DNA of 64,000 nucleotides from Planotetraspora sp. A-T 1434. GTDB lineage: Bacteria; Actinomycetota; Actinomycetes; Streptosporangiales; Streptosporangiaceae. How positions within the stretch are numbered: position 1 is the stretch's first letter; each line of letters opens with the position of its first letter. Under the pieces are notes generated by a model. That model was not told the origin of the DNA, made no database searches, and saw only the letters and a list, made by a program, of their open reading frames with translations. Shown one piece after another: positions 1 to 8,278 of the stretch. Made by a program: the position numbers and the translations under genes. Location: NCBI RefSeq assembly GCF_025420585.1, contig NZ_JAOEGB010000004.1, positions 124,001 through 188,000 on the forward strand. The letters are read 5' to 3'.

Positions 1-359
1 CCGTCCCGTCGACCACCCCCTCGCCTCCGGCCGGGCAGCAGCCGACCACCGGCACCGGCATCACCGAGCCGGGCCAGACCCAGTCTGTACAGCCCCAGCC
101 GGGTGTGACCCAGCAAGGCACGGGCCAGCCGGGCACAGGTCAGCCGGGCGCCCTTGGGGCCGGTACGGCACAGCCGACGCCGGGCCAGGCCATCAGGCCG
201 GTCGGGCAGCACACAGCGGGCACGATGCGGTTCGCCACCTGCAAGGAGGCCACCGAACACGGCCAGGGGCCGTTCTTCAAGGGTCGGCACCAGGAGTATT
301 ACTGGTACACCGACGTCGATCACGACGGCGTCGCCTGCGACCCCGACGACCTCGTCTGA
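1..359 (+). CDS. Excalibur calcium-binding domain protein, C-terminal part (5' end outside window)
   Basis: The frame is open from base 3 to the TGA at 357-359, so the gene begins upstream of the window. The visible product has a low-complexity Pro/Gly/Gln/Thr-rich linker followed by an Excalibur domain of about 40 residues. That domain has the two conserved cysteines (FATCKEA and GVACDPDD) and the calcium-binding loop DVDHDGVAC. Excalibur domains occur at the C-termini of secreted or surface proteins of Gram-positive bacteria. A cell-surface role is therefore likely, but the N-terminal domain that would define the function is not visible. A GC-rich hairpin follows the stop codon directly. 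The gene converges on the molybdopterin enzyme gene, with a 53-bp repeat array between them. Confidence 0.75.
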   Translation, partial: VPSTTPSPPAGQQPTTGTGITEPGQTQSVQPQPGVTQQGTGQPGTGQPGALGAGTAQPTPGQAIRPVGQHTAGTMRFATCKEATEHGQGPFFKGRHQEYYWYTDVDHDGVACDPDDLV

Positions 360-364
360 GAGGT

Positions 365-379
365 GCCCCGGACCGGGGC
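365..379 (+). terminator. GC-rich hairpin after the Excalibur gene
   Basis: GCCCC-GGACC-GGGGC forms a short perfect stem 6 bases after the stop codon. There is no T-tract, as is common for actinobacterial terminators. It lies just before the first copy of the 53-bp repeat. Confidence 0.45.
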
Positions 380-388
380 CGTCACCGA

Positions 389-506
389 TGCATGATCACG
401 TACGGGCTTCTCCCACGTCAGCCCGCGTCGCCGGGAATTTCTGCATGATCACGACTCGCGTTTGCGCAGGTCGCCTCCGCTTGCCGGGAACCTGTGCATG
501 ATCACG
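389..506 (+). repeat. 53-bp-period repeat, array A (3 copies)
   Basis: The 12-mer TGCATGATCACG occurs at 389-400, 442-453 and 495-506, exactly 53 bp apart. In copies 2 and 3 it is preceded by CCGGGAA plus four variable bases, which makes a 23-bp conserved block. The 30-bp segments between blocks differ but share a weak CACGTC or CAGGTC centre. The array sits between two convergent genes and ends 7 bp from the stop of the molybdopterin enzyme gene. Four more arrays of the same family lie at about 14.5, 15.8, 17.6 and 35.5 kb. Confidence 0.85.
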
Positions 507-513
507 CGGGGGG

Positions 514-2805
514 TCAGGAGGGGGCGGCGAGGGCGATGTCCTCGGGCCGGATGGGGACGCGGGGCAGCTCCAGGCCCGTCGCGGCCCGTACGGCGGCCGC
601 CACCGCGGGCGTGGAGGACAGCGTCGGAGGCTCACCCGCGCCGCGCAGGCCGTACGGCGCGTGAGGGTCGGGGTTCTCCAGGATCGACAGCCGCATCGGG
701 GGCATGTCGAGGATCGTGGGGATCAGGTAGTCGGTGAACGACGGGTTGAGCACCCTGCCGTCGCGGACCTGGATCTCCTCCATGAGCGCCAGGCCGAGGC
801 CCTGCGCCGTGCCGCCGTGGATCTGCCCCTCCAGGGCCACGGGGTTGAGGATCCTGCCGACGTCCTGCACGGCGGCCAGCTCGACGACCTTGACCAGGCC
901 GAGCTCGACGTCCACGTCGACGACGGCCCGGTGGACGCACAGCGCGAGCTGGGTGTGCGAGTCGCCCTGACCGGTCACCGGGTCCATGGGGAACGTCGGC
1001 CGGTGGCGGTACTCTCGCGTCTCCTCCACGGGGCCGAACCGCTCCAGCAGCTCCACCAGGCCCAGCTCCGGGTCGCCCGCGCGGAGGCTGTCGAGACGCT
1101 CCCGTACGGCTTCGCAGGCCGCCTTGACCGCGCCGCCTGTGACGTAGGACTGGCGGGACGCCGACGAGGAGCCGGCGGAGCCGACCGAGGTGTCCGCCGG
1201 GGCGACCGTCACCTTGTCGATGCCGAGCTCGGTGCGGGCGATCTGGGCCTTGACCGTGATCAGCCCCTGCCCCACTTCGGCGGCGGCCGTGTGCACGAGC
1301 ACGTGCGGCTCGCCGCCGAGGAGCTCGACGCGCACCCGTGCGGTGGAGTAGTCGTCGAAGCCCTCGGAGAAGCAGATGTTCTTGATGCCCACGCCGTATC
1401 CGACGCCGCGCCGCACGCCCTCGCCGTGGGTGGTCTGCGAGACACCGCCGGGAAGCGACCGCAGGTCCGGAACGGGCTCGGCGCTGGAGGGCTTGGCGCT
1501 GGAGGGCTCGGTGATGGAGCGCCTGGTGACTGTGGAGCCGGGCAGCGGCATGGCGGCCAGCTCGCGGAGCATGCCGGCGAGCGGCGCGGGGGAGTCGACG
1601 ACCTGCCCGGTCGCCAGCCGGGAGCCCTGGGAGACGGCGTTGCGGATCCTGATCTCGACCGGGGACAGCCCGCACGCCTCGGCCAGCCTGTCCATCTGCG
1701 ACTCGTAGGCGTAGCACGCCTGGACGGCCCCGAAGCCGCGCATCGCCCCGCAGGGCGGGTTGTTCGTGTAGACGCCGTAAGCGTCGATCCGGACGTTGTC
1801 CACCTCGTACGGCCCGACGCCCAGCGATGCGGCGTTGCCGACCACGGCGCGAGACGTCGAACAGTAAGCGCCGCCGTCGAGGAGGATCTCGGCCCTGACG
1901 TAGACCAGGCGCCCGTCGGCCGTGGCGCCGTGCTCGTAGCGCATCCAGGCCGGGTGGCGGTGGACGTGCCCGAAGAACGACTCTTCCCGGCCGTACACGA
2001 TCTTGACCGGCCTGCCGGTCCGGAGGGCCAGCATCGAGGCGTGGATCTGCATCGACAGGTCCTCGCGGGCGCCGAACGCGCCGCCCACCCCGGCGAGCGA
2101 CAGCCGCACCTTCTCCTTGGGCAGACCCAGGCAGGGCGCGACCTGGTCCTGGTCGACGTGCAGCCACTGCGTGGCGATGAACAGGTCCACGCCACCGTCC
2201 TCGGCGGGCACGGCCAGGCCGGACTCCGGGCCGAGGAAGGCCTGGTCCTGCATCCCGACCTCGTACTCGCCCGTGACGACCACCTCGGCCTGAAAGCGAT
2301 CACCCACTCGGACCGGCTGGTGCCGTACGAGGTTGCCGTGGGGATGGACCGGCGGGCAGGACGGGTCGAAGGCGGCCCTGCGGGGATCGACGACCGCCTC
2401 GCGCGGCTCGTAGGCCACGATGATGGCGGCCGCCGCGCGGCGGGCCGTCTCCGGATGGTCGGCGGCGACCAGCGCCACCGGCTCGCCCTGGTATCGCACC
2501 TGGTCCACGGCCAGCACCGGCTGGTCCCGGTGCTCCAGGCCGTAGAACTTCTCGCCCGGCACGTCCTCATGGGTCAGCACCGCGAACACGCCCGGCATGG
2601 CCAGCGCGGGCCCGATGTCGATCGAGCGGATCCACGCGGACGGGTGCGGGCTGCGCAGCGTCGCCCCCCACAGCATGCCGTCCAGCCAGAGATCCGAGGA
2701 GTACGCGAACTCGCCCGTCACCTTGAGTGTGCCGTCCGGGCGGGGCACGCTCGCGCCGACGCCGGAGCGCGACCCGGAGCGCGGCTCGGTCTGGATGCTG
2801 GTCAC
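514..2805 (-). CDS. xanthine dehydrogenase/aldehyde oxidase family molybdopterin-binding subunit
   Basis: This 763-residue protein is the catalytic molybdenum subunit of a xanthine-dehydrogenase-type hydroxylase. An aldehyde oxidase/xanthine dehydrogenase a/b hammerhead domain spans about residues 20-135. Two molybdopterin-binding domains follow, at about 145-390 and 430-740. Visible cofactor motifs are GGAFGARED, GAMRGFGAVQA, AEVGQG and, near the end, GLRGAGEPPTLSS, whose Glu (about residue 725) is the family's catalytic base. The start is GTG. The divergent neighbour is a PucR regulator, which points to purine breakdown, though the substrate cannot be read from sequence. The [2Fe-2S] and FAD subunits normally encoded beside this one are absent on both sides, because the gene ends at a repeat array and a convergent gene. 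They must be encoded elsewhere or be missing. Confidence 0.88.
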   Translation of the reverse strand: MTSIQTEPRSGSRSGVGASVPRPDGTLKVTGEFAYSSDLWLDGMLWGATLRSPHPSAWIRSIDIGPALAMPGVFAVLTHEDVPGEKFYGLEHRDQPVLAVDQVRYQGEPVALVAADHPETARRAAAAIIVAYEPREAVVDPRRAAFDPSCPPVHPHGNLVRHQPVRVGDRFQAEVVVTGEYEVGMQDQAFLGPESGLAVPAEDGGVDLFIATQWLHVDQDQVAPCLGLPKEKVRLSLAGVGGAFGAREDLSMQIHASMLALRTGRPVKIVYGREESFFGHVHRHPAWMRYEHGATADGRLVYVRAEILLDGGAYCSTSRAVVGNAASLGVGPYEVDNVRIDAYGVYTNNPPCGAMRGFGAVQACYAYESQMDRLAEACGLSPVEIRIRNAVSQGSRLATGQVVDSPAPLAGMLRELAAMPLPGSTVTRRSITEPSSAKPSSAEPVPDLRSLPGGVSQTTHGEGVRRGVGYGVGIKNICFSEGFDDYSTARVRVELLGGEPHVLVHTAAAEVGQGLITVKAQIARTELGIDKVTVAPADTSVGSAGSSSASRQSYVTGGAVKAACEAVRERLDSLRAGDPELGLVELLERFGPVEETREYRHRPTFPMDPVTGQGDSHTQLALCVHRAVVDVDVELGLVKVVELAAVQDVGRILNPVALEGQIHGGTAQGLGLALMEEIQVRDGRVLNPSFTDYLIPTILDMPPMRLSILENPDPHAPYGLRGAGEPPTLSSTPAVAAAVRAATGLELPRVPIRPEDIALAAPS

Positions 2806-2899
2806 GTGGGCAGTACATCAACCCCGGCCGTCCGGGCCCAATGGGCGGCGGCATGAAACCCGGCGGTGGGGCGGGGCGCTGATTGTAGATTTCTCCAAA

Positions 2900-2905
2900 T
2901 ACGCT
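2900..2905 (+). promoter_or_regulatory. candidate -10 element of the pucR-like gene (leaderless start)
   Basis: TACGCT fits the actinobacterial TANNNT -10 pattern and ends 7 bases before the GTG start, inside the only AT-rich stretch of this divergent intergenic region. No Shine-Dalgarno sequence precedes the GTG, so a leaderless transcript is the simplest reading. Confidence 0.35.
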
Positions 2906-2912
2906 AAGTCGT

Positions 2913-4439
2913 GTGCTCTTGAGGGATCTGCTCGCCGTCGCGGAGCTCCGGCTCGCCCTCCTGACGGGCGACGACCGGCTCGACCGGGAGATCTCCGGCG
3001 TCCTCATCACCGACCTGCCCGACCCGGGGCGGTACGTCTCGGGCGGTGAGCTGGTCCTCACCGGCCTGATGTGGCGGCAGGAGCCCGCGGACTCGGAGCG
3101 GTTCGTGGACGCCCTGGTCAAGGCGGGCGTGGCGGCGCTGGGGGCGGGCGACGCGCGGCTCGGCCTCGTCCCGGACGATCTCGTGGCCGCCTGCCGGGAC
3201 AGGGGCCTGCCGCTGCTAGAGGTGCCCGTCGAGGTGCCGTTCGGGGCCGTCACGGAGATCGTCGGGAGGCGGCTGCCGGGTCTGGCGGGCACCCAGGTGG
3301 GAGAGTTGCGCAGCGCGCTCGGCCGCCACCGCAGGATCGTCGCCGCCGTCGCCGAGGGTGCGGGGCTCGACGAGCTGTTCTCGCTCATGGCGAGCGAGCT
3401 GGGCGTCACCGGAGCCGTGATCTCCGCGTCCGGATCGGTCATCGCGGGCGAGCTCCCGGAGGGCCATGCCGTACGGCTGGCACGGGAGTATCTCGCCGCG
3501 GTCCGCCTTCCCGTCGTGGCCGGGGTGGACGGCCCGTTCACGGTCTTCGCGGTCGACCGCTCGGACCGGGCGGCCGGGTGGGCGCTGGCCTGCCGGGGCG
3601 AGCTGGACGTGGAGATCGGGTTCGAGCTGGCCTCGTGCGTGGCCATGGAGCGGACCCGGATGGAGGAGGGCCGCCGGGTGGAGCGGCGGCTGGCCGAGCA
3701 GCTCATCGCGCTGGCCTGCTCGGGGGCCGCCGACCTCTCCGAGCTGTCGGCCCGGCTCCGGACCTGCGGCATCGACGCGGCCGAGCCGTACGTCGTGGTG
3801 ACCGCGACGGCGGCGAGGCGGAACGCCACGGAGGGTCCGGACCCCGCCGTGCTGGGCGGCCAGGTGGTAGAGGAACTGCTGGGCCGCCAGGTGGTGGCCG
3901 CCGCGGGCGCCGACGGATCGGTCGCGCTCATGCCCCTGCGAGAGCATGGCACGGCTGACGCCCTGGCAGCGCGGCTGCGGGAGCGTACGGCCCTGCTGAG
4001 CGCCGGGCTGCCGGGGACGCGGGTGTCGATCGGCGTGAGCGGCGCCCTGACCGGCCCTTCGGCGATCCGGGGCGGGGTCGAGGAGGCCGGCCACGCGAGG
4101 CGGCTGGCCGACGCGCGCGGCGGGGGAGTGGTGACGAGCGACGAGATCTACACCCACGTCCTGCTGCTGGCCACCGTGCCCGGCGACGTCCGGCGGTCGT
4201 TCGCGGAGCGGCTGCTCGGTCCGCTGTTCGACTACGACCGGCGGCATCAGGCGGAGCTGGTGCGGACGCTCGGCTCGTTCCTCGAGTGCGCGGGTTCGTG
4301 GAACGCGTGCGCGGAGCGGCTGCACGTGCACGTCAACACGGTCCGCTACCGGATCCGCCGGGTCGAGGAGCTGACCGGCAAGAACTTGTCGTCGATGGCC
4401 GACCGAGTCGATCTGTTCCTCGCTCTGCGCGCCGGCTGA
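2913..4439 (+). CDS. PucR family transcriptional regulator
   Basis: This 508-residue protein has the PucR layout. An N-terminal PucR domain spans about residues 1-125 and begins LLRDLLAVAELRLALLTG. A central GGDEF-like region follows. The C-terminal HTH_30 domain (about 440-500) contains NACAERLHVHVNTVRYRIRR. PucR-type proteins control purine, amino-acid or aromatic catabolism. Here the divergent gene encodes a xanthine-dehydrogenase-type subunit and is the likely target. The GTG start lacks a ribosome-binding site but has a -10-like TACGCT 7 bases upstream, consistent with a leaderless mRNA. About 236 bases without any recognisable gene follow before the next convergent gene. Confidence 0.85.
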   Translation: MLLRDLLAVAELRLALLTGDDRLDREISGVLITDLPDPGRYVSGGELVLTGLMWRQEPADSERFVDALVKAGVAALGAGDARLGLVPDDLVAACRDRGLPLLEVPVEVPFGAVTEIVGRRLPGLAGTQVGELRSALGRHRRIVAAVAEGAGLDELFSLMASELGVTGAVISASGSVIAGELPEGHAVRLAREYLAAVRLPVVAGVDGPFTVFAVDRSDRAAGWALACRGELDVEIGFELASCVAMERTRMEEGRRVERRLAEQLIALACSGAADLSELSARLRTCGIDAAEPYVVVTATAARRNATEGPDPAVLGGQVVEELLGRQVVAAAGADGSVALMPLREHGTADALAARLRERTALLSAGLPGTRVSIGVSGALTGPSAIRGGVEEAGHARRLADARGGGVVTSDEIYTHVLLLATVPGDVRRSFAERLLGPLFDYDRRHQAELVRTLGSFLECAGSWNACAERLHVHVNTVRYRIRRVEELTGKNLSSMADRVDLFLALRAG

Positions 4440-4675
4440 CCAGGCTTGCCGGCCAGCGCGGCGTTTATGCGCGCCAGGAGAAGGCTGACTGTCGGCCTCG
4501 AAGCACGCGAATCAGTAACAGTTCCCCGAGTGGAAGTAGCGTGCGTCCCGAGCCCGCTGACCAGCGCCTACATTCCGCGATCAAGCCTCATGTGCCCACG
4601 AACCGCGGAACCGGGTTTAGCATTGCCACGACCCGGTCCGGGTGCGTGGGGCTACATGCAAGTTGAGTATTGGCT

Positions 4676-7591
4676 TCAGCCGCGCTGCGAAGGCGGTTTG
4701 AGTGATTTGGCAAAGGCGGCGTAGATGGCGGACTGCTCCTTGGCCGCGATTTCGCCCCAGCGTTTGTCGTCGACCGTGCGGGCGATCGCGATTGCGTCCT
4801 TGACGCAGCTCAGGGCATTGTCGAGCTCATCGAGCAGGCGAAGGGCGCGGGCCAGGTAACAGAGGCACTTCGGTTTGATGGCGTGGTACTTGATCGTACG
4901 AGCGCGGTCCAGTGCGTCCTCCAGGTGAATCTTCGCTGGCAACGGCTCGTTCTGATCGAGACAAATCTCGGCGATGGCTACAAGGCATTCAGATGCTTGG
5001 TAGTTGTCCCCTGCATCGCGCGCCTGAACTAGCGCATACTTCAGCGCGGCTGTGGCCGCCGTCAGGTCACCAAGACCACGGCTAGCACGACCGGCCATGA
5101 AGAGCGCGTGCCGTTCGCCCACATTCGAGCCGATCTCTCTGGAGATCGCTAACTGCTCCTCTGCGCATCTTAGGGCATCCTCGTATCGCTCCAGATGCAC
5201 GTAGACGACGCTTAGGTTGCCCAGCGCCCGCATTTCAGCGAATCGGTCTCCCAGGCCACGTTGAAGCGCCAATTCCGTTTCCTGATGGGCTGCGGCCTCG
5301 GCCGACTGGCCCATTTGGTGCAATGGCCCGGCGATATTGCCATGAGCACGTGCCTGGATGTGGAGATCGTTGAGGCGTTTCCCCGCGTGCAGGGCTTGCT
5401 GATGGATCGCCATGTTGTCCCTTCTCCGACCCTCGTGATGGAGATACCACCAGAGCGAAAAACACAGGGCCACCCCCTGACGGGCGGTGGGCTCGCTCAC
5501 CGACGTCATTGCTTGCGAAGCGGCGGCGAGGAGATTGGGTCGCTCTTTCTCTAGCCATTCGTGTGCCTCGCTGCCGTCTGCTAGAGGGCACGGTTTTGGC
5601 TCAACCTCCGGTCCCGGTGGCTGTACGCGATGCGGGTCCAGGAGCCTTACGGCGAGACGGGTGGTAGCGGTGTAGAGACCAAGCGCTCGATTGAGCGCGG
5701 CCCACCGCGCGTCCGGGGTCTCGTGCTCTTCGGATAATTCGAACGCGAACCGCCGTACCAGATCGTGAAGCTGAAACCGGCCGTACGTGCCCGACTCGGC
5801 CATGTGGGCATCCACCAGACGCTCAAGCGCCCGTCCAGCAAGATCAACTTCGATGTCGAGGAGGGCCGCGACCACGTCGGCGGTCACATCTGGCACGTGG
5901 AGAAGGCCGAGGCGACGCAATGCCTTGGCCGCCGCCCGGTCGAGGGGTCGGTCACTTCGCGAGAGAAGATCGTAACTGAGCCGAAAGCTCGCACGTACCG
6001 CGATATCGCCTGACTCGAGTTCGTGAAGCACTTGCCGCTCGTCTCTGAGCCGCGCGACCAGATCCGTGACCTTCCAGCCCGGCCGATCGACAAGGCGGGC
6101 CGCCGCAAGGCGCAGGGCAAGCGGTAAACCCCCGCAGAGGTGCACCAACTGTGTCGTCGCCGCGGGATTCGCCGCCACGCGTTCGGCGCCCACCAGCTTG
6201 GCGAGCATGGTGACCGCTTCGAAGTGCGGCATCGTGCCGAGACGCAATTGGGCACAGTTGTCAGCCACCGCGAACGATTCCCGGCTTGTCAGGAGGATGG
6301 CGTTGCCCTGTGGAACGGACAGGACAGGGCGCACCTGATCCAGAGCTGCCGCGTTGTCCATGACGATGAGGACGCGCCGAGCAGCGAGCCGTTCCCGCAA
6401 CAAGGCCGCCGCCTCGTCGATGTCCGAGGGAACGGCCTCAGCAGGTACGAGCAGGGCACGGAGGAACCTGCTGAGCATCTCGTGAGGCTCCAACGGTTTC
6501 ACGCCCGGTGTCGCGCCGTGGAGGTTGACGTAAAGCTGCCCGTCCGGGAAATGCTCGCTTACCGCGTGCGCCGCTTCAATCGCCAGGGCGGACTTCCCGG
6601 CCCCAGGCGCTCCAATGATCACAACCACAGGCTGGGGTGGGCTGCCGTCCCATGGCGCGAGTAGTGACCGAAGCCGGACCAGTTCCGCCGCCCGTCCGAC
6701 GAAACTGAGCACCCTACGTGGGAGCTGACGCGGCACCGGAGCCGGCATCGTCTCTCCGGGGCCAGACGCGGCCGTGACCCAGGACGATGGCAGATCGAGA
6801 GCGGGATCCGCGCGGAGAATTTGTTCGTGACATCGGCGAAGGCTCTCGCCGGGGTCCACTCCGAGTTCCTCGACGAGCAGGCGCCGGGCCTCGTCGAAGA
6901 CGCTCAGCGCGTCAGCCCGGCGGCCGCATCGATAGAGCGCGAGCATCAGGAGTTCACGGGGGCGTTCCCGAAGCGGATTGTCGTGGACCAGGTTCCACAG
7001 GTCGGTGACCGCTCCCTGATGGCGTCCCAGCAGCAGCAGAATATCGGCGCGTAGTTCCAGAGATGTGAGACGCAGATCGCTCAGGCGCCGCCGCGCTCTT
7101 TCCGCGAAGGGACCGGGCACCCCGCTCATAGCCTGCCCCTGCCACAGGCTCAAGGCCTTCGTCAGCGTCAGTAGGGAGGCTTCGTAGGCTCTTTCATCCC
7201 TCAGTTCCCCGGCCTGATCGACATAGCGCTCGAACAGAACCGCGTCGACCTGGTTCTGTTCAAGCCGCAACACATATCCGCCGGACATGGAGACCAGAAG
7301 CCGCGAGGGGCCACGCTGCGTGCGGGACGGCTCCAGGGCTCGCCTCAATCCCGCCACATACGTGTAGACGCTCTGTTCGGCGGTGACCGGAGCCTTCTCT
7401 CCCCAGACGCCATCGATCAGCTGATCCCGTGAGACCGTCCGTCCGGCCTGGATGGCGAGCATACTGAGGACCGCGCGCTGCCGCGGTGGTCCGAAGTCAA
7501 GCTTCTCCTCATCGCGCCGGCCCGTTACGGGACCCAGAACACTGATCTGATAGCCCTCAGCATGCATATCCGCCACATCCACCGGGGGCAT
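4676..7591 (-). CDS. AfsR-like regulator (SARP DNA-binding, BTAD, NB-ARC, TPR)
   Basis: This 971-residue STAND-type regulator of the AfsR/SARP class has an OmpR-like winged helix at about residues 14-105 and a bacterial transcriptional activation domain at about 110-260. An NB-ARC ATPase spans about 300-560. It shows a P-loop GAPGAGKSALAI, Walker B VLIVMDN, sensor ILLTSRE and the GLPLALRLAAARL motif. TPR repeats fill the C-terminal 300 residues. All nucleotide-binding motifs look intact. AfsR-type proteins activate secondary metabolism or differentiation genes, but no biosynthetic cluster is visible here, so its target is unknown. Base composition is lower in GC than the flanking genes. A shrunken relic of a close paralogue lies immediately upstream. 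Confidence 0.85.
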   Translation of the reverse strand: MPPVDVADMHAEGYQISVLGPVTGRRDEEKLDFGPPRQRAVLSMLAIQAGRTVSRDQLIDGVWGEKAPVTAEQSVYTYVAGLRRALEPSRTQRGPSRLLVSMSGGYVLRLEQNQVDAVLFERYVDQAGELRDERAYEASLLTLTKALSLWQGQAMSGVPGPFAERARRRLSDLRLTSLELRADILLLLGRHQGAVTDLWNLVHDNPLRERPRELLMLALYRCGRRADALSVFDEARRLLVEELGVDPGESLRRCHEQILRADPALDLPSSWVTAASGPGETMPAPVPRQLPRRVLSFVGRAAELVRLRSLLAPWDGSPPQPVVVIIGAPGAGKSALAIEAAHAVSEHFPDGQLYVNLHGATPGVKPLEPHEMLSRFLRALLVPAEAVPSDIDEAAALLRERLAARRVLIVMDNAAALDQVRPVLSVPQGNAILLTSRESFAVADNCAQLRLGTMPHFEAVTMLAKLVGAERVAANPAATTQLVHLCGGLPLALRLAAARLVDRPGWKVTDLVARLRDERQVLHELESGDIAVRASFRLSYDLLSRSDRPLDRAAAKALRRLGLLHVPDVTADVVAALLDIEVDLAGRALERLVDAHMAESGTYGRFQLHDLVRRFAFELSEEHETPDARWAALNRALGLYTATTRLAVRLLDPHRVQPPGPEVEPKPCPLADGSEAHEWLEKERPNLLAAASQAMTSVSEPTARQGVALCFSLWWYLHHEGRRRDNMAIHQQALHAGKRLNDLHIQARAHGNIAGPLHQMGQSAEAAAHQETELALQRGLGDRFAEMRALGNLSVVYVHLERYEDALRCAEEQLAISREIGSNVGERHALFMAGRASRGLGDLTAATAALKYALVQARDAGDNYQASECLVAIAEICLDQNEPLPAKIHLEDALDRARTIKYHAIKPKCLCYLARALRLLDELDNALSCVKDAIAIARTVDDKRWGEIAAKEQSAIYAAFAKSLKPPSQRG

Positions 7592-7633
7592 CCGACCTCC
7601 TGACCTTGATTACCGGCGTTCTTGTGACGGCAG

Positions 7634-7953
7634 TCATAGTGGCATGGCGAGAGCGACATAGATTGCAGCCTGTTCCGCGACGGCGCACTCGCTCCAGCCT
7701 TTGTGTCCTGCGAGGCTGCCAATTGCAATGGCCTCCACCCGGCTCGAGGATTCATTTGAGGGATGAATGTGCGTATAGATGCTCTGTTCAGAGGCCTTGG
7801 GGCGTGCTCTCCCCACATCCCGTCGATCAGGTGTTCTTTCGCTAACACCTGTCCCCGGTGGGCGGCCAACGTGCACGGGGCCGCCTCCTGCAAGGGCGGC
7901 CCGAGGTCGATCCTCGGGAAGCCACGCCAGGCGACCACCGGACCAAGCATGGC
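7634..7953 (-). pseudogene. relic of a second AfsR-like regulator (internal deletion plus frameshift)
   Basis: Reading from 7953 downward, one frame gives VLGPVVAWRG...IDLGPP and KEHLIDGMWGEHAP. This matches the winged-helix start of the neighbouring AfsR-like protein (VLGPVTGRR...LDFGPP and RDQLIDGVWGEKAP). Near 7800 the match moves to another frame with EQSIYTHI (neighbour EQSVYTYV). It then jumps to AIAIGSLAGHKGWSE and EQAAIYVALAMPL followed by a stop at 7634, which matches the extreme C-terminus of the neighbour (AIAIARTVDDKRWGE, EQSAIYAAFAKSL). The remnant thus joins the first 70 or so codons to the last 30 or so of a 970-codon gene. It cannot encode a working regulator. Confidence 0.8.
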
Positions 7954-8266
7954 AAGACGGCACGTCTCCGATCGACTCTCCGGTGCCCATCTCTACGCCT
8001 TCGCCTACCACCCTCTGCCGAGTCGGGACCTTGCCTCCATGGAGGCTAGATGATCCGGGATACCCTCACAAGCGAAAAGCGGATGGCCCATAACGATTGT
8101 TTCGGCGACACGTCCTGCCCGCTCAGTTGAAACATGGCATTGGTGCCTCGCTGGCCCAACGCGTTTAGCAGCTCTCTAGGTGGTATCTAGAGACATAGAT
8201 CATAGTGGCCTTGCAGAACGTATTGAACGGGGTGTCCAGAACTCGTCTGTCGACTGAGGGAATGCA
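7954..8266. other. gene-free segment upstream of the short SARP gene
   Basis: About 310 bases of moderate GC hold no convincing gene. They contain decayed upstream sequence of the AfsR relic and two inverted repeats just before the SARP gene, annotated separately. Short ORFs here overlap each other in several frames and show no codon bias. Confidence 0.5.
8173..8193. promoter_or_regulatory. inverted repeat upstream of the SARP gene
   Basis: TCTCTAG-GTGGTAT-CTAGAGA has perfect 7-base arms and a 7-base spacer. It lies about 74 bases before the SARP start codon. This size and place suit a dimeric regulator or a leader hairpin. No specific binder can be named. Confidence 0.4.
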
Positions 8267-8278
8267 ATGTCACATTGC
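8264..8278. promoter_or_regulatory. perfect palindrome spanning the SARP start codon
   Basis: GCAATGT-C-ACATTGC is a perfect 7-1-7 inverted repeat. The ATG start (8267-8269) lies inside its left arm, and the ribosome-binding site GAGGG (8256-8260) lies just outside. It could be an operator for autoregulation. As RNA, its 1-base spacer limits stable pairing, so a DNA-binding role seems likelier. Confidence 0.35.

Noticed and set aside
389-506. CRISPR array
   Set aside because: The 23-bp repeat / 30-bp spacer geometry fits at first sight, but the 'spacers' share a common centre, arrays have only 3-6 units in mixed orientation and no cas genes are present. Treated as a new repeat family.
661-2856. 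731-codon ORF antisense to the molybdopterin enzyme gene
   Set aside because: High-GC shadow frame with no recognisable domain; the minus strand carries all family motifs. The same applies to long ORFs opposite glnE (46898-49744), the kinase at 39988-42153 and glnA.
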